Shown: piece after piece, positions 7,506 to 15,326 of the stretch
Position numbering within the stretch: the first letter of the stretch is position 1
Layout: the number at the start of each line of letters is the position of its first letter
Assembly (NCBI GenBank): GCA_015490475.1
Contig: WFXT01000032.1
Span: 1 to 15,453, forward strand
Direction: 5' to 3'
Source of the DNA: Bacteroidota bacterium
GTDB lineage: Bacteria > Bacteroidota > Bacteroidia > JAADEI01
DNA: 15,453 nucleotides
The notes under the pieces: model-generated
The model's database searches: none
What the model saw: only the letters and a program-made list of their open reading frames with translations
What the model was told of the DNA's origin: nothing
Translations under genes and position numbers: made by a program

Positions 7506-8036
7506 TCATTCTTTAACCACAGTTGCTCTAATGGTCAACTTGAGTGGCGATGGGTCCGTGTTGGCATCAATAAAGACGGTTTTTTGAACCTGTCCAACTT
7601 GTCCTTTGCTATTGAATTCCACAGGTATCTCAGCCGTTCCACCTGGTGGGATAGGTTCCTTGGGCCAATGGGGAACAGTGCATCCACACGACCCACGGGC
7701 ATTCCTAATGATTAATGGATGTTCCCCCACATTGGTTAACTTGAACACGTGCCTAACAACCTCTCCTTCTTTAATAGTACCGAAATCGTGTTCATAAGAA
7801 TCAAAGACTACCTGAGTAACAGGCTCGTTTCGTGTGACAGGATTATTATTGGTTCCAGGATTAATAGATTGATTAAGGTTTGCCCGTTGCACTATTGTTG
7901 GCGCTGCCCCTTTTGTTGTTTGTGTGGATTGAACAGAATCACTTCCATTGCTCTTAAACCAAACTCCCAGGGCAGTGGCTACTGTCGCAATGGCAATGAC
8001 AACAAGAGAAGCGGTCTGCACTGTTTGCCTGTCCAT
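7506..8036 (-). CDS. Membrane-anchored DUF1573 domain protein
   Basis: 176 residues from the ATG at 8036. An open frame extends 18 codons further up to a GTG at 8090, but the ATG start has an AGG 4-5 nt upstream and places the hydrophobic segment at the N-terminus. Residues about 9-26 form one membrane anchor or uncleaved signal. Residues 27-75 are a low-complexity Ser/Thr/Asn/Gln linker. Residues about 78-174 match DUF1573, an Ig-like (ASPM/SPD-2/Hydin-type) beta-sandwich, with HDFGTIKEGEVV, FKLTNVGEHPLII, the SCGCTVP core (Cys117, Cys119) and IPPGGTAEIPVEF. Such proteins are abundant in Bacteroidota and their exact role is unknown; the CGC pair could form a disulfide or bind metal in the periplasm. 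The gene lies 62 bp downstream of the sfsA stop, or 8 bp if the GTG start is used. Confidence 0.85.
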   Translation of the reverse strand: MDRQTVQTASLVVIAIATVATALGVWFKSNGSDSVQSTQTTKGAAPTIVQRANLNQSINPGTNNNPVTRNEPVTQVVFDSYEHDFGTIKEGEVVRHVFKLTNVGEHPLIIRNARGSCGCTVPHWPKEPIPPGGTAEIPVEFNSKGQVGQVQKTVFIDANTDPSPLKLTIRATVVKE

Positions 8037-8098
8037 AAAACCTGATTTTATCCTATTAACTGGACAATAAACCTCTTGTTTTAGTTCCACTTAAACTC

Positions 8099-8806
8099 CT
8101 ATATCATAACGGGAACTGGCTTTTCAGATAAATAGATTTCTCCTGTTTGCTTCATAAACAATTTTATTGCATTCATAGGCACACCTTTATTTCTTAACTC
8201 CTTTAGAAGTTCAACCACCTGTGGGTCATCATCGGAAGGTTTAAAAAGGCGTGCCTCCGGATGCGCAGTAATAAACAATACCGCAAATCTTTCGGGGCTC
8301 TCAAGCATTATGTTGAATTGCCGATGTGCTCGTGTGGTAACAGTGTCTGGATATCGTGCACTATGGTCGTCAGGGAAGTAGTACACAGCGCTTTTAAGTT
8401 CCACAATCCGCTCTTTTCCCTCTGAATCCCACACAAGAAAGTCATATATAGTTCTTCCAATGACAGGATTCGTCTTTATTAGCCTCCATCCTTCCCATCC
8501 GGGAACCTCTCCCTTTGTAAATAGGATTTTTGTCACTTTCTCCTGTGTTAATGTGTCTATTACTGAGAACAAATTACCTGCTTGTGATCCTATAATTCTG
8601 ACTTTTGTTTTGGGGGCAGATATGGGCACGCATAACAGTTTTACTCCCGGTTGCAATATATCCAATAGTCTTCCCGTGTTAGTTAAATGTGCTTTGACTG
8701 GTTGTCCTTCTATCTCCACCGTTGCAGAAACACGACTGTCCCTGCTTATAAACCTGCCGATGACAGGATTTTGCACTCTATACACTAACCTACTCTTTTC
8801 TTTCAT
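8099..8806 (-). CDS. sfsA: SfsA family protein
   Basis: 235 residues from the ATG at 8806, close to the 234 of E. coli SfsA. The frame is open up to 8854, but the extra 16 residues have no family counterpart. SfsA was named for stimulating maltose fermentation in E. coli; its biochemical activity is not settled, and it has been described as DNA-binding and as having a PD-(D/E)xK nuclease-like fold. Visible motifs: AHLTNTGRL (39-47), PGVKLLCVP, GSQAGNLF, YDFLVW (Asp122), VELKS (Glu136, Lys138) and FPDDHSARYPDTVTTRAHRQF-like core at 144-164. Asp122, Glu136 and Lys138 are consistent with a PD-(D/E)xK centre. The ATG lies 17 bp inside the end of the upstream ligase-like gene, suggesting coupled translation. 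NPVIGR occurs twice in the protein, which seems accidental. Confidence 0.9.
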   Translation of the reverse strand: MKEKSRLVYRVQNPVIGRFISRDSRVSATVEIEGQPVKAHLTNTGRLLDILQPGVKLLCVPISAPKTKVRIIGSQAGNLFSVIDTLTQEKVTKILFTKGEVPGWEGWRLIKTNPVIGRTIYDFLVWDSEGKERIVELKSAVYYFPDDHSARYPDTVTTRAHRQFNIMLESPERFAVLFITAHPEARLFKPSDDDPQVVELLKELRNKGVPMNAIKLFMKQTGEIYLSEKPVPVMI

Positions 8807-9983
8807 TCTCAAAGAATTTATATACTGCAACACTCCATGCCAGCAAGAGTACATAGCCGATTATTGCGTGTTGTGTGCCCAAGGGGACATCAATAAGCAT
8901 CCTGACCAGATAGGCAACATGGACAGTAGCGGTAAAATAATTCCATGTTGAATGAACAAAAATAAACAATCCCACTAAAAATAATACTAAACCAATAATT
9001 CCAGCCCGAACCATTATCCACAGGAATTCACTGTGTGGGACAATAATCTGGTCTTGTGAAAAGCCAAATTTATTGGTTAGATACTCCGCTACCTTCTGTC
9101 TGGCATTATAGTGTCCAACTCCTGTCAGGTAATTGCCATCAAGAGCGTTCCAGCCAGCAACCCACGATGCTATTCGCTTTGCGTCTGAAAAATTAGCTAT
9201 GTCCCTATTATTAATAATTTGCCCAACATCATAGAAAGCATATCTAATACGCATCCTGAATGTTGGAACAGCATAATATAAAGCAATGCCAACGAGCCAC
9301 ACAGCAAGTAATATCCACAGTTTTACAAAAAAATCTTTGCTTCTAAGCACCTGCCACAGCATAATAGCCATAGACAGCCATATACCTATAATACCTATGC
9401 GACTTCCTACAAAATGGACATAGAGAATTCCAGCCAAGCCAATTGCCAAATCAAGCCAGTTCTTTCTTTTATATCCAAGCCACAACATCCACACCGACGG
9501 AATACCAATGAGCAGACTCCACGTACCATGATGAATGGGCGTAGTAAGGACATTTCCCTGTCTATAGTATTCAATGACCTGCTCAGGCATATTGATAAAA
9601 GCGAGCACCAAACCATAAGCAATCAATGCTAATAGTATAGCCCGCCACAAGATTTTGTCTTTAAGAAAGGATCCCACAAGTAGCCATGGCGTCACTACCA
9701 ACAATAATGAAGTTGAAGACAGGGTATGAAGGTCAAACCTGTAGGCAATTAAGTAGGCAGATAGCATAAGCAAAGTGCCCAACAAAGGCTTAACTAATTT
9801 CTTTTTTAAAACTGACACAGGGAAGAGTAGCCATACTAATATGGCACCCACAACAGAAGTCAAAGCGGATACAGTGTGCCAATTGAAAACCAATGAGACC
9901 AAAAGTATTACAAATAAAATAGATGGAACTACCTGCCTGATTTCATATTTTTTGATTTTTGAACCAGTTCCCACAAGCGCCAT
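8790..9983 (-). CDS. O-antigen ligase / Wzy-like polytopic membrane protein (Wzy_C family)
   Basis: 397 residues with about 11-12 predicted membrane helices (for example 19-35, 40-57, 66-80, 89-107, 112-130, 150-169, 176-190, 194-210, 219-238, 318-346, 371-388) and one large hydrophilic loop at about 240-317. The arrangement and the motifs VGSRIGIIG (192-200), LTGVGHYN (286-293) and PHSEFLWIMVRAGIIG (316-331) fit the Wzy_C/WaaL family, which joins or polymerises lipid-linked glycans on the periplasmic side. Ligase and polymerase cannot be told apart from sequence, and no other O-antigen genes are nearby; the GT2 enzyme at 4459-5217 is in a separate operon. The ATG at 9983 lies 55 bp inside obg. 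Starts after the obg stop would cut into the first helix, so I keep this one; a GTG three codons later is possible. It ends 17 bp past the sfsA start. Confidence 0.82.
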   Translation of the reverse strand: MALVGTGSKIKKYEIRQVVPSILFVILLVSLVFNWHTVSALTSVVGAILVWLLFPVSVLKKKLVKPLLGTLLMLSAYLIAYRFDLHTLSSTSLLLVVTPWLLVGSFLKDKILWRAILLALIAYGLVLAFINMPEQVIEYYRQGNVLTTPIHHGTWSLLIGIPSVWMLWLGYKRKNWLDLAIGLAGILYVHFVGSRIGIIGIWLSMAIMLWQVLRSKDFFVKLWILLAVWLVGIALYYAVPTFRMRIRYAFYDVGQIINNRDIANFSDAKRIASWVAGWNALDGNYLTGVGHYNARQKVAEYLTNKFGFSQDQIIVPHSEFLWIMVRAGIIGLVLFLVGLFIFVHSTWNYFTATVHVAYLVRMLIDVPLGTQHAIIGYVLLLAWSVAVYKFFENERKE

Positions 9984-10945
9984 TTCAAATCATCTATCCC
10001 TTCTCCTGTAACGCTTGAAATAAAAAGGATATTTTGCTCTTCCTTGAATTTTTTTGCTATCGCATCTTTATCCTCCGGCTGCAGAATATCCGCTTTACTA
10101 ATTGCAATCAAATAAGGACGTTCCAATAGGGACGGGTCATATTGTCTTAATTCGTTTCGCAATGTGTCCCATTGATATTTAACATCTCCAAGGTCTGGCG
10201 CCAGCAAGAAAAGCAGAGAAGAAGTTCTTTCAATGTGTCTCAAGAATTTGTGTCCCAGCCCTTTTCCTTTATGTGCACCCTCAATAATACCAGGAATGTC
10301 TGTTATAATGAAAGAACGCGAGTGGTCAAGCCTCACCACTCCGGGATGAGGTTCAAGTGTGGTAAACGGATAGTCTGCTACTTTAGGTCTGGCAGCAGAA
10401 ATTCTGGATATGAGTGTAGATTTTCCTGCATTAGGAAATCCCACTATTCCAACATCTGCCATTGTCTTTAACTCAAAAATGAACCATTTGCCGACACCTG
10501 GCTCTCCTGGTTCTGCTATTCTGGGCGCTTGATTCGTTGGACTCCTGAATTCAAAGTTCCCTCGCCCTCCCTTACCACCACGCAACAGGATTACCTCCTG
10601 TCCATCTTCAAGAATCTCAGCTACCACTTCGCCAGTCTCAGCATCTTTAATAACTGTGCCCGGCGGAACACGAATAATTACGTCTCGTCCTGCCGCTCCA
10701 GTCCGATTATTAACCCCTCCTTTCTGTCCGGGCTCCGCCTTAAAATGCTTGTTGTATTTGAGATGAATTAGACTATTAAGTCCTGCGTCTCCACGAACAA
10801 TAACGTTGCCTCCTCTGCCTCCAGACCCTCCATCAGGACCCCCTTTGGGTCTAAACTTCTCCCTTCTGAAATGCACTATTCCATCTCCTCCCTTCCCTGA
10901 TTCACACCACACCTTTGCATAGTCAACAAAGTAACTCATATCCAT
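9929..10945 (-). CDS. obg: GTPase Obg/CgtA, ribosome assembly GTPase
   Basis: 338 residues (an ATG two codons downstream is equally possible). Obg is an essential GTPase that acts on late 50S assembly and stress signalling. Residues about 4-160 form the Gly-rich Obg fold (GKGGDG, RREKFRPKGGPDGG, LRGGKGGRGN). The G domain follows: G1 GFPNAGKS (169-176), G2 PFTTLEP (193-199), G3 DIPG (216-219), G4 SKAD (283-286) and G5 ISSVTGEG (309-316). G4 has Ser for the usual Asn of NKxD, a change I believe is tolerated in Obg relatives in this phylum. The C-terminal OCT domain found in many Firmicutes and Actinobacteria is absent, so the protein ends soon after the G domain. It is the first gene of the six-gene minus-strand chain and diverges from polA across 53 bp. 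Confidence 0.97.
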   Translation of the reverse strand: MDMSYFVDYAKVWCESGKGGDGIVHFRREKFRPKGGPDGGSGGRGGNVIVRGDAGLNSLIHLKYNKHFKAEPGQKGGVNNRTGAAGRDVIIRVPPGTVIKDAETGEVVAEILEDGQEVILLRGGKGGRGNFEFRSPTNQAPRIAEPGEPGVGKWFIFELKTMADVGIVGFPNAGKSTLISRISAARPKVADYPFTTLEPHPGVVRLDHSRSFIITDIPGIIEGAHKGKGLGHKFLRHIERTSSLLFLLAPDLGDVKYQWDTLRNELRQYDPSLLERPYLIAISKADILQPEDKDAIAKKFKEEQNILFISSVTGEGIDDLKWRLWELVQKSKNMKSGR

Positions 10946-10998
10946 CCCAGAGAACCTATTTTTAAAGCATTGTGTTCCAGAAATTAAGAAGCTAACTT
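10946..10998. promoter_or_regulatory. Divergent obg/polA promoter region
   Basis: This 53-bp gap must contain or overlap the start sites of both genes. On the minus strand TTTG-N20-TAATTTCT (overlapping the polA start) is a partial match to the Bacteroidota consensus TTTG-N19-TAnnTTTG. On the plus strand TATTTTTA matches the -7 box at 7 of 8 positions but has no TTTG at the right distance. AAGAAG about 8 nt before the polA ATG may act as a weak ribosome site. No operator or hairpin stands out. Confidence 0.3.
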
Positions 10999-13788
10999 AT
11001 GAGCAGCAAACCCACCAAACGGGCTTTCTTGCTTGATGCAATGAGTCTTCTCTTCCGTGGATACTATGCATTTATAAGAAATCCTCTTAGAACCAAGAAA
11101 GGACTGGACACTTCTGCCATATATGGTTTCGTCAATATACTCGTTGAATTGATCCGTCGTGAAAATCCCGATTTAATAATTGCAGTTTTTGAAAGTGAAG
11201 AGCCTACATTCAGGCACGATCTGAGCAAAGAATATAAAGCGACAAGGCCCGAGGCACCGGAGGCTATTAAAGTAGCAATTCCTTACGTATTGAAGATTCT
11301 GCAGGCGATGAACATTCCCATCGTTCAAGTGAGTGGCTATGAAGCCGACGACGTCATCGCTTCTTTAGCTAAAAAACTTGCCAACAAAGGTTATATTGTC
11401 TATGTTGTTACCTCAGACAAAGACCTCGCTCAGATAGTAACAGATAACATAAAGCTATATCGTCCCTCCACACGGGGTGGCTATGAAGTGTGGGACCCCG
11501 CTAAGGTTAAAGAAGAATGGGGCGTGGAACCCGCTCTTATCCCTGATGTGCTCGCTCTTATGGGGGACAAAGTAGATAATATACCAGGGGTTCCCGGAAT
11601 CGGCAAAAAAACCGCCGTTCAATTGGTTGCCAATTATGGCACCATTGAAGAGATCTACAATAATCTTGATAAGATTCCAGAGAAATGGCGGAAAAAACTT
11701 GATGGACATAAGGAACAGGTACTATTGTCCAAAAAGTTGACTCTCTTAAACAACAATGTAGAGGTAGAGTCATTACCAACATCATGGGGACCTATTAACA
11801 AGGAAGTGATAAGTGAACTTTTTGATGAACTTGAGTTTCGTAGATTGAAAGAAAGGCTTCTTGGGGAAAGTGACACACCAACTCTCTTCTCAAGCTTACA
11901 AACAAAACCAGACAGCAAGCAAGAAAAAAAAAGTAATACCTCTTCTTTTAAAGGCGGTACCCTCTTTGATACATCCATTTTGGCTCCTACAAGAACTATT
12001 AAAACGGAAAATGTTGAGTACATTTTAGTTAAAGACATTGACCACCTACAAGAAGTTGTTACCGAATTAATGCAATTTCCTGTTTTTGCTATAGATACAG
12101 AAACTTCTGCTATTAACCCGCATGAAGCCAGACTATTAGGAATTTCCCTGTGTGCTAAGAAAGGCAGAGCGTGGTATATAGTTTATCCAGAAAAAGAATC
12201 GGAAAGGAAAAAATTTAATCAGATTATTCTGCCACTATTACAAAGCGACAAAGAAAAGGTGGGCCAGAACATTAAGTATGACCTTGTTGTGCTACACAGA
12301 CACGGTTTGCCAGTAAAGGGTCCTTTTTTTGACACTATGATAGCACATTGGCTTATTGACCCTGAAGGAAAACATAATATGGACGCCCTTGCACGACATT
12401 ACCTGAACTATGACCCAATTTCTATCACTACTTTAATCGGTCAAAGGGGTGCCAGACAAAAGTCAATGGCGCAATTGCCACCCGAACAAATAAAGGATTA
12501 CGCAGCAGAAGACGCAGACATAACTCTGCAATTAAGACAACCTCTTATATACGAATTACAAACTAAGAAATTAGATAGGCTCTTCTATGAAGTAGAGATG
12601 CCCTTACTTGAAGTTCTCACTATTATGGAAATAACTGGCATAGCTATAGACACAAGATGGCTTATTGAATTGGACAATAAATGGGGCAAGGAACTTCTTA
12701 GCATTCAGGAAAAAATCTACACACTTGTCGGAACAAGATTTAACATTAATTCTCCCAAACAATTAGGCGAAGTTTTATTTAAGCACTTAAAATTGCCATA
12801 TCCGGGTAAGCCAACCAGCACAGGGGCATATTCCACGTCTGAAAAAATATTAACAAAACTACGTGGCAAACACGAAGTAATAGACCTTATCCTTGAATAT
12901 CGTGAACTGGCTAAACTCAAAAGTACCTACATAACTGGACTTCTGAAGCATGTCAAAAATGGTAGAATCCATACCACTTTTAATCAGGCAGGAACTGTAA
13001 CAGGAAGATTGAGTAGCTCAAACCCAAATGTTCAAAACATACCTGTTCGTACACAGCGAGGCAAAGAAATAAGACGAGCTTTTATAGCATCTCCAGACCA
13101 CCGTATTCTATCAATGGACTATTCGCAAATAGAATTAAGGATTATTGCCAGTTTAAGCGGTGATGAGAATTTAATCCAGGCATTTTTAGAAGACAGAGAT
13201 ATACACTCCGAAACTGCCATGAAAATGTTTAACGTCAAACCCGATGATATTACTCCAGAATTAAGGCGACGTGCCAAAGCCATCAACTTCGGTATTATTT
13301 ATGGCATCAGTGCCCATGGACTAGCCGAACAGCTCAAAATATCGCGCACTGAGGCAAACGAAATTATTAGGAAATACTTTGAAGCATATCCCAAAGTGAA
13401 GCAATACATTGAAGAAGTCATTGCCTTTGCCAGAGAACACGGATATGTTGAAACAATAATGGGAAGAAGGCGTTACTTGCCAGACATATGGTCCCGCAAT
13501 CCAACCGTAAGGGGACATGCAGAACGCAATGCCATCAACACACCTATCCAGGGCTCCGCAGCAGACATTATCAAAACCGCAATGAACAAAATTCATAAGT
13601 TCCTGACAGAGAAAGGGTACAAAACCAAACTTCTATTGCAGGTTCACGATGAACTCATTTTTGACCTTCATAATACAGAAGAACACATCATACCACAATT
13701 GAAAAAGTTGATGGAAACAGCTGTCCAACTGAAGGTTCCTTTGAAAGTGGACGTTGGTCTGGGGACCTCATGGGCAGAGGCTCATTAG
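10999..13788 (+). CDS. polA: DNA polymerase I
   Basis: 929 residues, matching E. coli Pol I (928). It fills gaps after excision repair and removes RNA primers from Okazaki fragments, acting downstream of UvrABC. Three domains are complete. Residues 1-290 are the 5'-3' nuclease (FLLDAMSLLFRGYYAF, YEADDVIASLA at 114-124, SDKDLAQIV at 139-147, GDKVDNIPGVPGIGKKTA from 189). Residues about 340-520 are the 3'-5' exonuclease with intact DxE (Asp366, Glu368), Asp428 and YxxxD (Tyr501, Asp505), so proofreading is expected to work. Residues about 530-929 are the polymerase: motif A DYSQIELR (Asp707), motif B RRRAKAINFGIIYG with Lys760, Phe764 and Tyr768, and motif C QVHDE (Asp884). Phe764 takes the place of E. 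coli Phe762, which discriminates against dideoxynucleotides. The linker at 290-335 is low-complexity Ser/Lys/Gln. It diverges from obg. Confidence 0.98.
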   Translation: MSSKPTKRAFLLDAMSLLFRGYYAFIRNPLRTKKGLDTSAIYGFVNILVELIRRENPDLIIAVFESEEPTFRHDLSKEYKATRPEAPEAIKVAIPYVLKILQAMNIPIVQVSGYEADDVIASLAKKLANKGYIVYVVTSDKDLAQIVTDNIKLYRPSTRGGYEVWDPAKVKEEWGVEPALIPDVLALMGDKVDNIPGVPGIGKKTAVQLVANYGTIEEIYNNLDKIPEKWRKKLDGHKEQVLLSKKLTLLNNNVEVESLPTSWGPINKEVISELFDELEFRRLKERLLGESDTPTLFSSLQTKPDSKQEKKSNTSSFKGGTLFDTSILAPTRTIKTENVEYILVKDIDHLQEVVTELMQFPVFAIDTETSAINPHEARLLGISLCAKKGRAWYIVYPEKESERKKFNQIILPLLQSDKEKVGQNIKYDLVVLHRHGLPVKGPFFDTMIAHWLIDPEGKHNMDALARHYLNYDPISITTLIGQRGARQKSMAQLPPEQIKDYAAEDADITLQLRQPLIYELQTKKLDRLFYEVEMPLLEVLTIMEITGIAIDTRWLIELDNKWGKELLSIQEKIYTLVGTRFNINSPKQLGEVLFKHLKLPYPGKPTSTGAYSTSEKILTKLRGKHEVIDLILEYRELAKLKSTYITGLLKHVKNGRIHTTFNQAGTVTGRLSSSNPNVQNIPVRTQRGKEIRRAFIASPDHRILSMDYSQIELRIIASLSGDENLIQAFLEDRDIHSETAMKMFNVKPDDITPELRRRAKAINFGIIYGISAHGLAEQLKISRTEANEIIRKYFEAYPKVKQYIEEVIAFAREHGYVETIMGRRRYLPDIWSRNPTVRGHAERNAINTPIQGSAADIIKTAMNKIHKFLTEKGYKTKLLLQVHDELIFDLHNTEEHIIPQLKKLMETAVQLKVPLKVDVGLGTSWAEAH

Positions 13789-14099
13789 GAATTCTACACA
13801 TACTAAAAATATCCGTATCTGCTTAGTCTAGATTTTCCCTATTGTGAAAATCGTCCAGCCTTTCTTTAAAACGCTCAAATAGAATTTTTAATGTAGCATC
13901 ATCTAATTCCTGCCACGCTCTCGTGTTTCTGATCCCTTCAGTAAGGAAATACTGGCTCAACAATGAACCGCCAACTGTCATTCATATCCAAGTTCTACTA
14001 TCACAACAAAGATAGCATAATCTATGCAGTCCATATTAAACTCTCCCCTGAAACCTTTTGCTTCAGCGAAATATACTTACCCTGATTGTAAACACATGT
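13789..14099. other. 311-bp gap between polA and the T9SS protein gene
   Basis: No intact known gene lies here. The minus strand carries a decayed coding fragment (13796-13985). Just upstream of it is an 18-codon frame (14034 to 13978) that follows a strong Shine-Dalgarno-like GGGGAGAG at about 14041-14048 with 6-nt spacing; its stop overlaps the next ATG as ATGA. An inverted repeat GATTTTC/GAAAATC (13831-13837 and 13846-13852, 8-nt loop) is AT-rich, is not followed by a T-run, and is a poor terminator. Nothing else stands out. Confidence 0.6.
13796..13985 (-). pseudogene. Possible N-terminal remnant of a type IIG/Eco57I-like restriction-methylase
   Basis: An open frame from the ATG at 13981 to the TAA at 13823 encodes 52 residues with protein-like amphipathic, charged composition (QYFLTEGIRNTRAWQEL, then FERFKERLDDFHNRENLD). 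A second ATG at 13985, in another frame, reads MNDSWRFI and then diverges; removing one base near 13962 would join it as MNDSWRFI-LSQYFLTEGIRNT. After the TAA the same frame continues ADTDIFSMC before meeting the end of polA. From memory, the pattern FIxxYFLxEGIxxTxxWQxL, then FxxRLxxF and NExxTEDxLI, resembles the N-terminus of Eco57I-like/type IIG restriction-methylases. The fragment would then carry a frameshift, a nonsense codon and a lost C-terminal bulk. It could instead be a genuine 52-residue small protein (13823-13981). The family assignment is an inference. Confidence 0.35.
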
Positions 14100-15308
14100 C
14101 TACTGCACCAGCACCTTCACCGTTGAACTGGTGCCATCAGCTCCTGCCACGGTCAGGAAGTAAACACCACTGGTAGGAACATAAAACTCTACAATGGCAG
14201 TGGGATTCTGTTGTACAGAAATCACGCGTCCACTCACATCACGAAGATAAACTGCTTCTACATCCTGTTTCAATTCAACCAGAATCGTAGATTGGCGAAC
14301 ATAAACACGTGCATAAGGTGTTGTTGATGAAACACGCTCAACATTTGTAAAAGTGGGTGAGTAGAAGTAATAATATCGTTCATCGTATCCTTGAATTGTC
14401 GTGCCCATTCTTTCAATGAATGTTTCTGACTCTTTGCGCCATTTATCCCATTGTTTTACAAGGTCAAAACTAAGCTCCATAACATAGTTTGGATTCCCGG
14501 GAAAGGTCACTTCTACCCTTTTAATCTCAGAAGCAAACGGAAATTGGGCAAAAGAGGCAAACGGGTTGGGACGAGGAAGTTCAACCACATTAACAATAGG
14601 TTCGTTGCACAAGTAATCCTCAGTAGTCTCCCATTCTACCACTTTAAAGACTAATGAAAAATTCCCCTGAGTCATAACCATACTATCCAGGCGTCCATTA
14701 TTATCCAGATAGTAGTCATAGTCAGTAGTGTCGCATGTTAGATTAGGGTTGAAATAACAATAAATCTCTTGAGATACCATGCCATTTTGATAGTAATACC
14801 GATAATAACCAGACACTTGAAAACTTCCGTTGGAATAACCAAAATAAACCGATGAATCCACCAAACCATTTGTATAAATGAATACTTCCTTGCCAGAGGT
14901 ATCCCATTTGCTCAAACTTGCATTCCATCTAAAACTATAAATGGAATCCGTTAAACTACTCGAACCTATAAATATTGTGTCCTTAGAATTTAGTCTCCAT
15001 GTTGACGTATTGGCATCATACACATAACCTATCCTGCGAATCATAATGTTGTTACTATTCCAATCATAGTAATACTTAGTAGTAGGACGCAAATTCCAAT
15101 TGTTGTCAACACCAAAATATATAGAACTATCAGGTCGTGCTGCTGCGGAATCTTTGTAATAATGATATGTCGAATCTGTAATCACCAGTTTAATGACAGA
15201 AGATTGACTACTAGTATCCATATAAATGGATTTTGCCACAAACTGCTGGGCATTAACCGTTCCAAATGCCACTAATCCGATTCCAACAACTAATTCTTTA
15301 TTCCTCAT
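14100..15308 (-). CDS. Secreted Tyr-rich repeat protein with T9SS-like sorting domain
   Basis: 402 residues from the ATG at 15308; the ATG at 15317 is an alternative, and an open TTG start at 15356 lies upstream of the promoter and is excluded. Residues 1-20 are a signal peptide (MRNKE start, hydrophobic core, VNAQQ site). Residues about 45-215 contain five or six imperfect units of about 30 residues. Each starts near an aromatic residue (Trp71, Trp104, Trp135, Phe163) and has a Tyr-rich strand, a Gly turn and a second strand (for example KEVFIYTNGLVDSSVYFGY, YRYYYQNGMVSQEIYCYF, YDYYLDNNGRLDSMVM), resembling YD-type beta-hairpin repeats of Bacteroidota secreted proteins. Residues about 333-402 resemble a T9SS type A sorting domain (VYLRDVSGRVISVQ, then TSGVYFLTV and a final beta-strand KVLVQ). 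A PNPF at 247-250 recalls the PNP that often opens such domains, but it lies well before the tail. The function is unknown; surface display or secretion is likely. Confidence 0.75.
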   Translation of the reverse strand: MRNKELVVGIGLVAFGTVNAQQFVAKSIYMDTSSQSSVIKLVITDSTYHYYKDSAAARPDSSIYFGVDNNWNLRPTTKYYYDWNSNNIMIRRIGYVYDANTSTWRLNSKDTIFIGSSSLTDSIYSFRWNASLSKWDTSGKEVFIYTNGLVDSSVYFGYSNGSFQVSGYYRYYYQNGMVSQEIYCYFNPNLTCDTTDYDYYLDNNGRLDSMVMTQGNFSLVFKVVEWETTEDYLCNEPIVNVVELPRPNPFASFAQFPFASEIKRVEVTFPGNPNYVMELSFDLVKQWDKWRKESETFIERMGTTIQGYDERYYYFYSPTFTNVERVSSTTPYARVYVRQSTILVELKQDVEAVYLRDVSGRVISVQQNPTAIVEFYVPTSGVYFLTVAGADGTSSTVKVLVQ

Positions 15309-15326
15309 CTCTCGCATTTTGAATTT

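Noticed and set aside
8455..8775. Repeated TGACAGGAT words near 6542, 7837, 8460 and 8760
   Set aside because: They fall in different genes, two encode the chance NPVIGR repeat in SfsA, and the spacing is irregular; no sign of a CRISPR or uptake sequence.
8460..8951. 163-codon plus-strand frame over sfsA and the ligase-like gene
   Set aside because: Both minus-strand genes have clear family motifs; the plus frame has no recognisable domain and crosses two genes.
13831..13852. Inverted repeat GATTTTC/GAAAATC as a polA terminator
   Set aside because: A 7-bp AT-rich stem with an 8-nt loop and no T-run is too weak, and it lies inside the minus-strand coding fragment.
14040..14065. CTGAA/TTCAG hairpin after the T9SS protein gene
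   Set aside because: Only a 5-bp stem with a 9-nt loop and no following T-run; not supported as a terminator.
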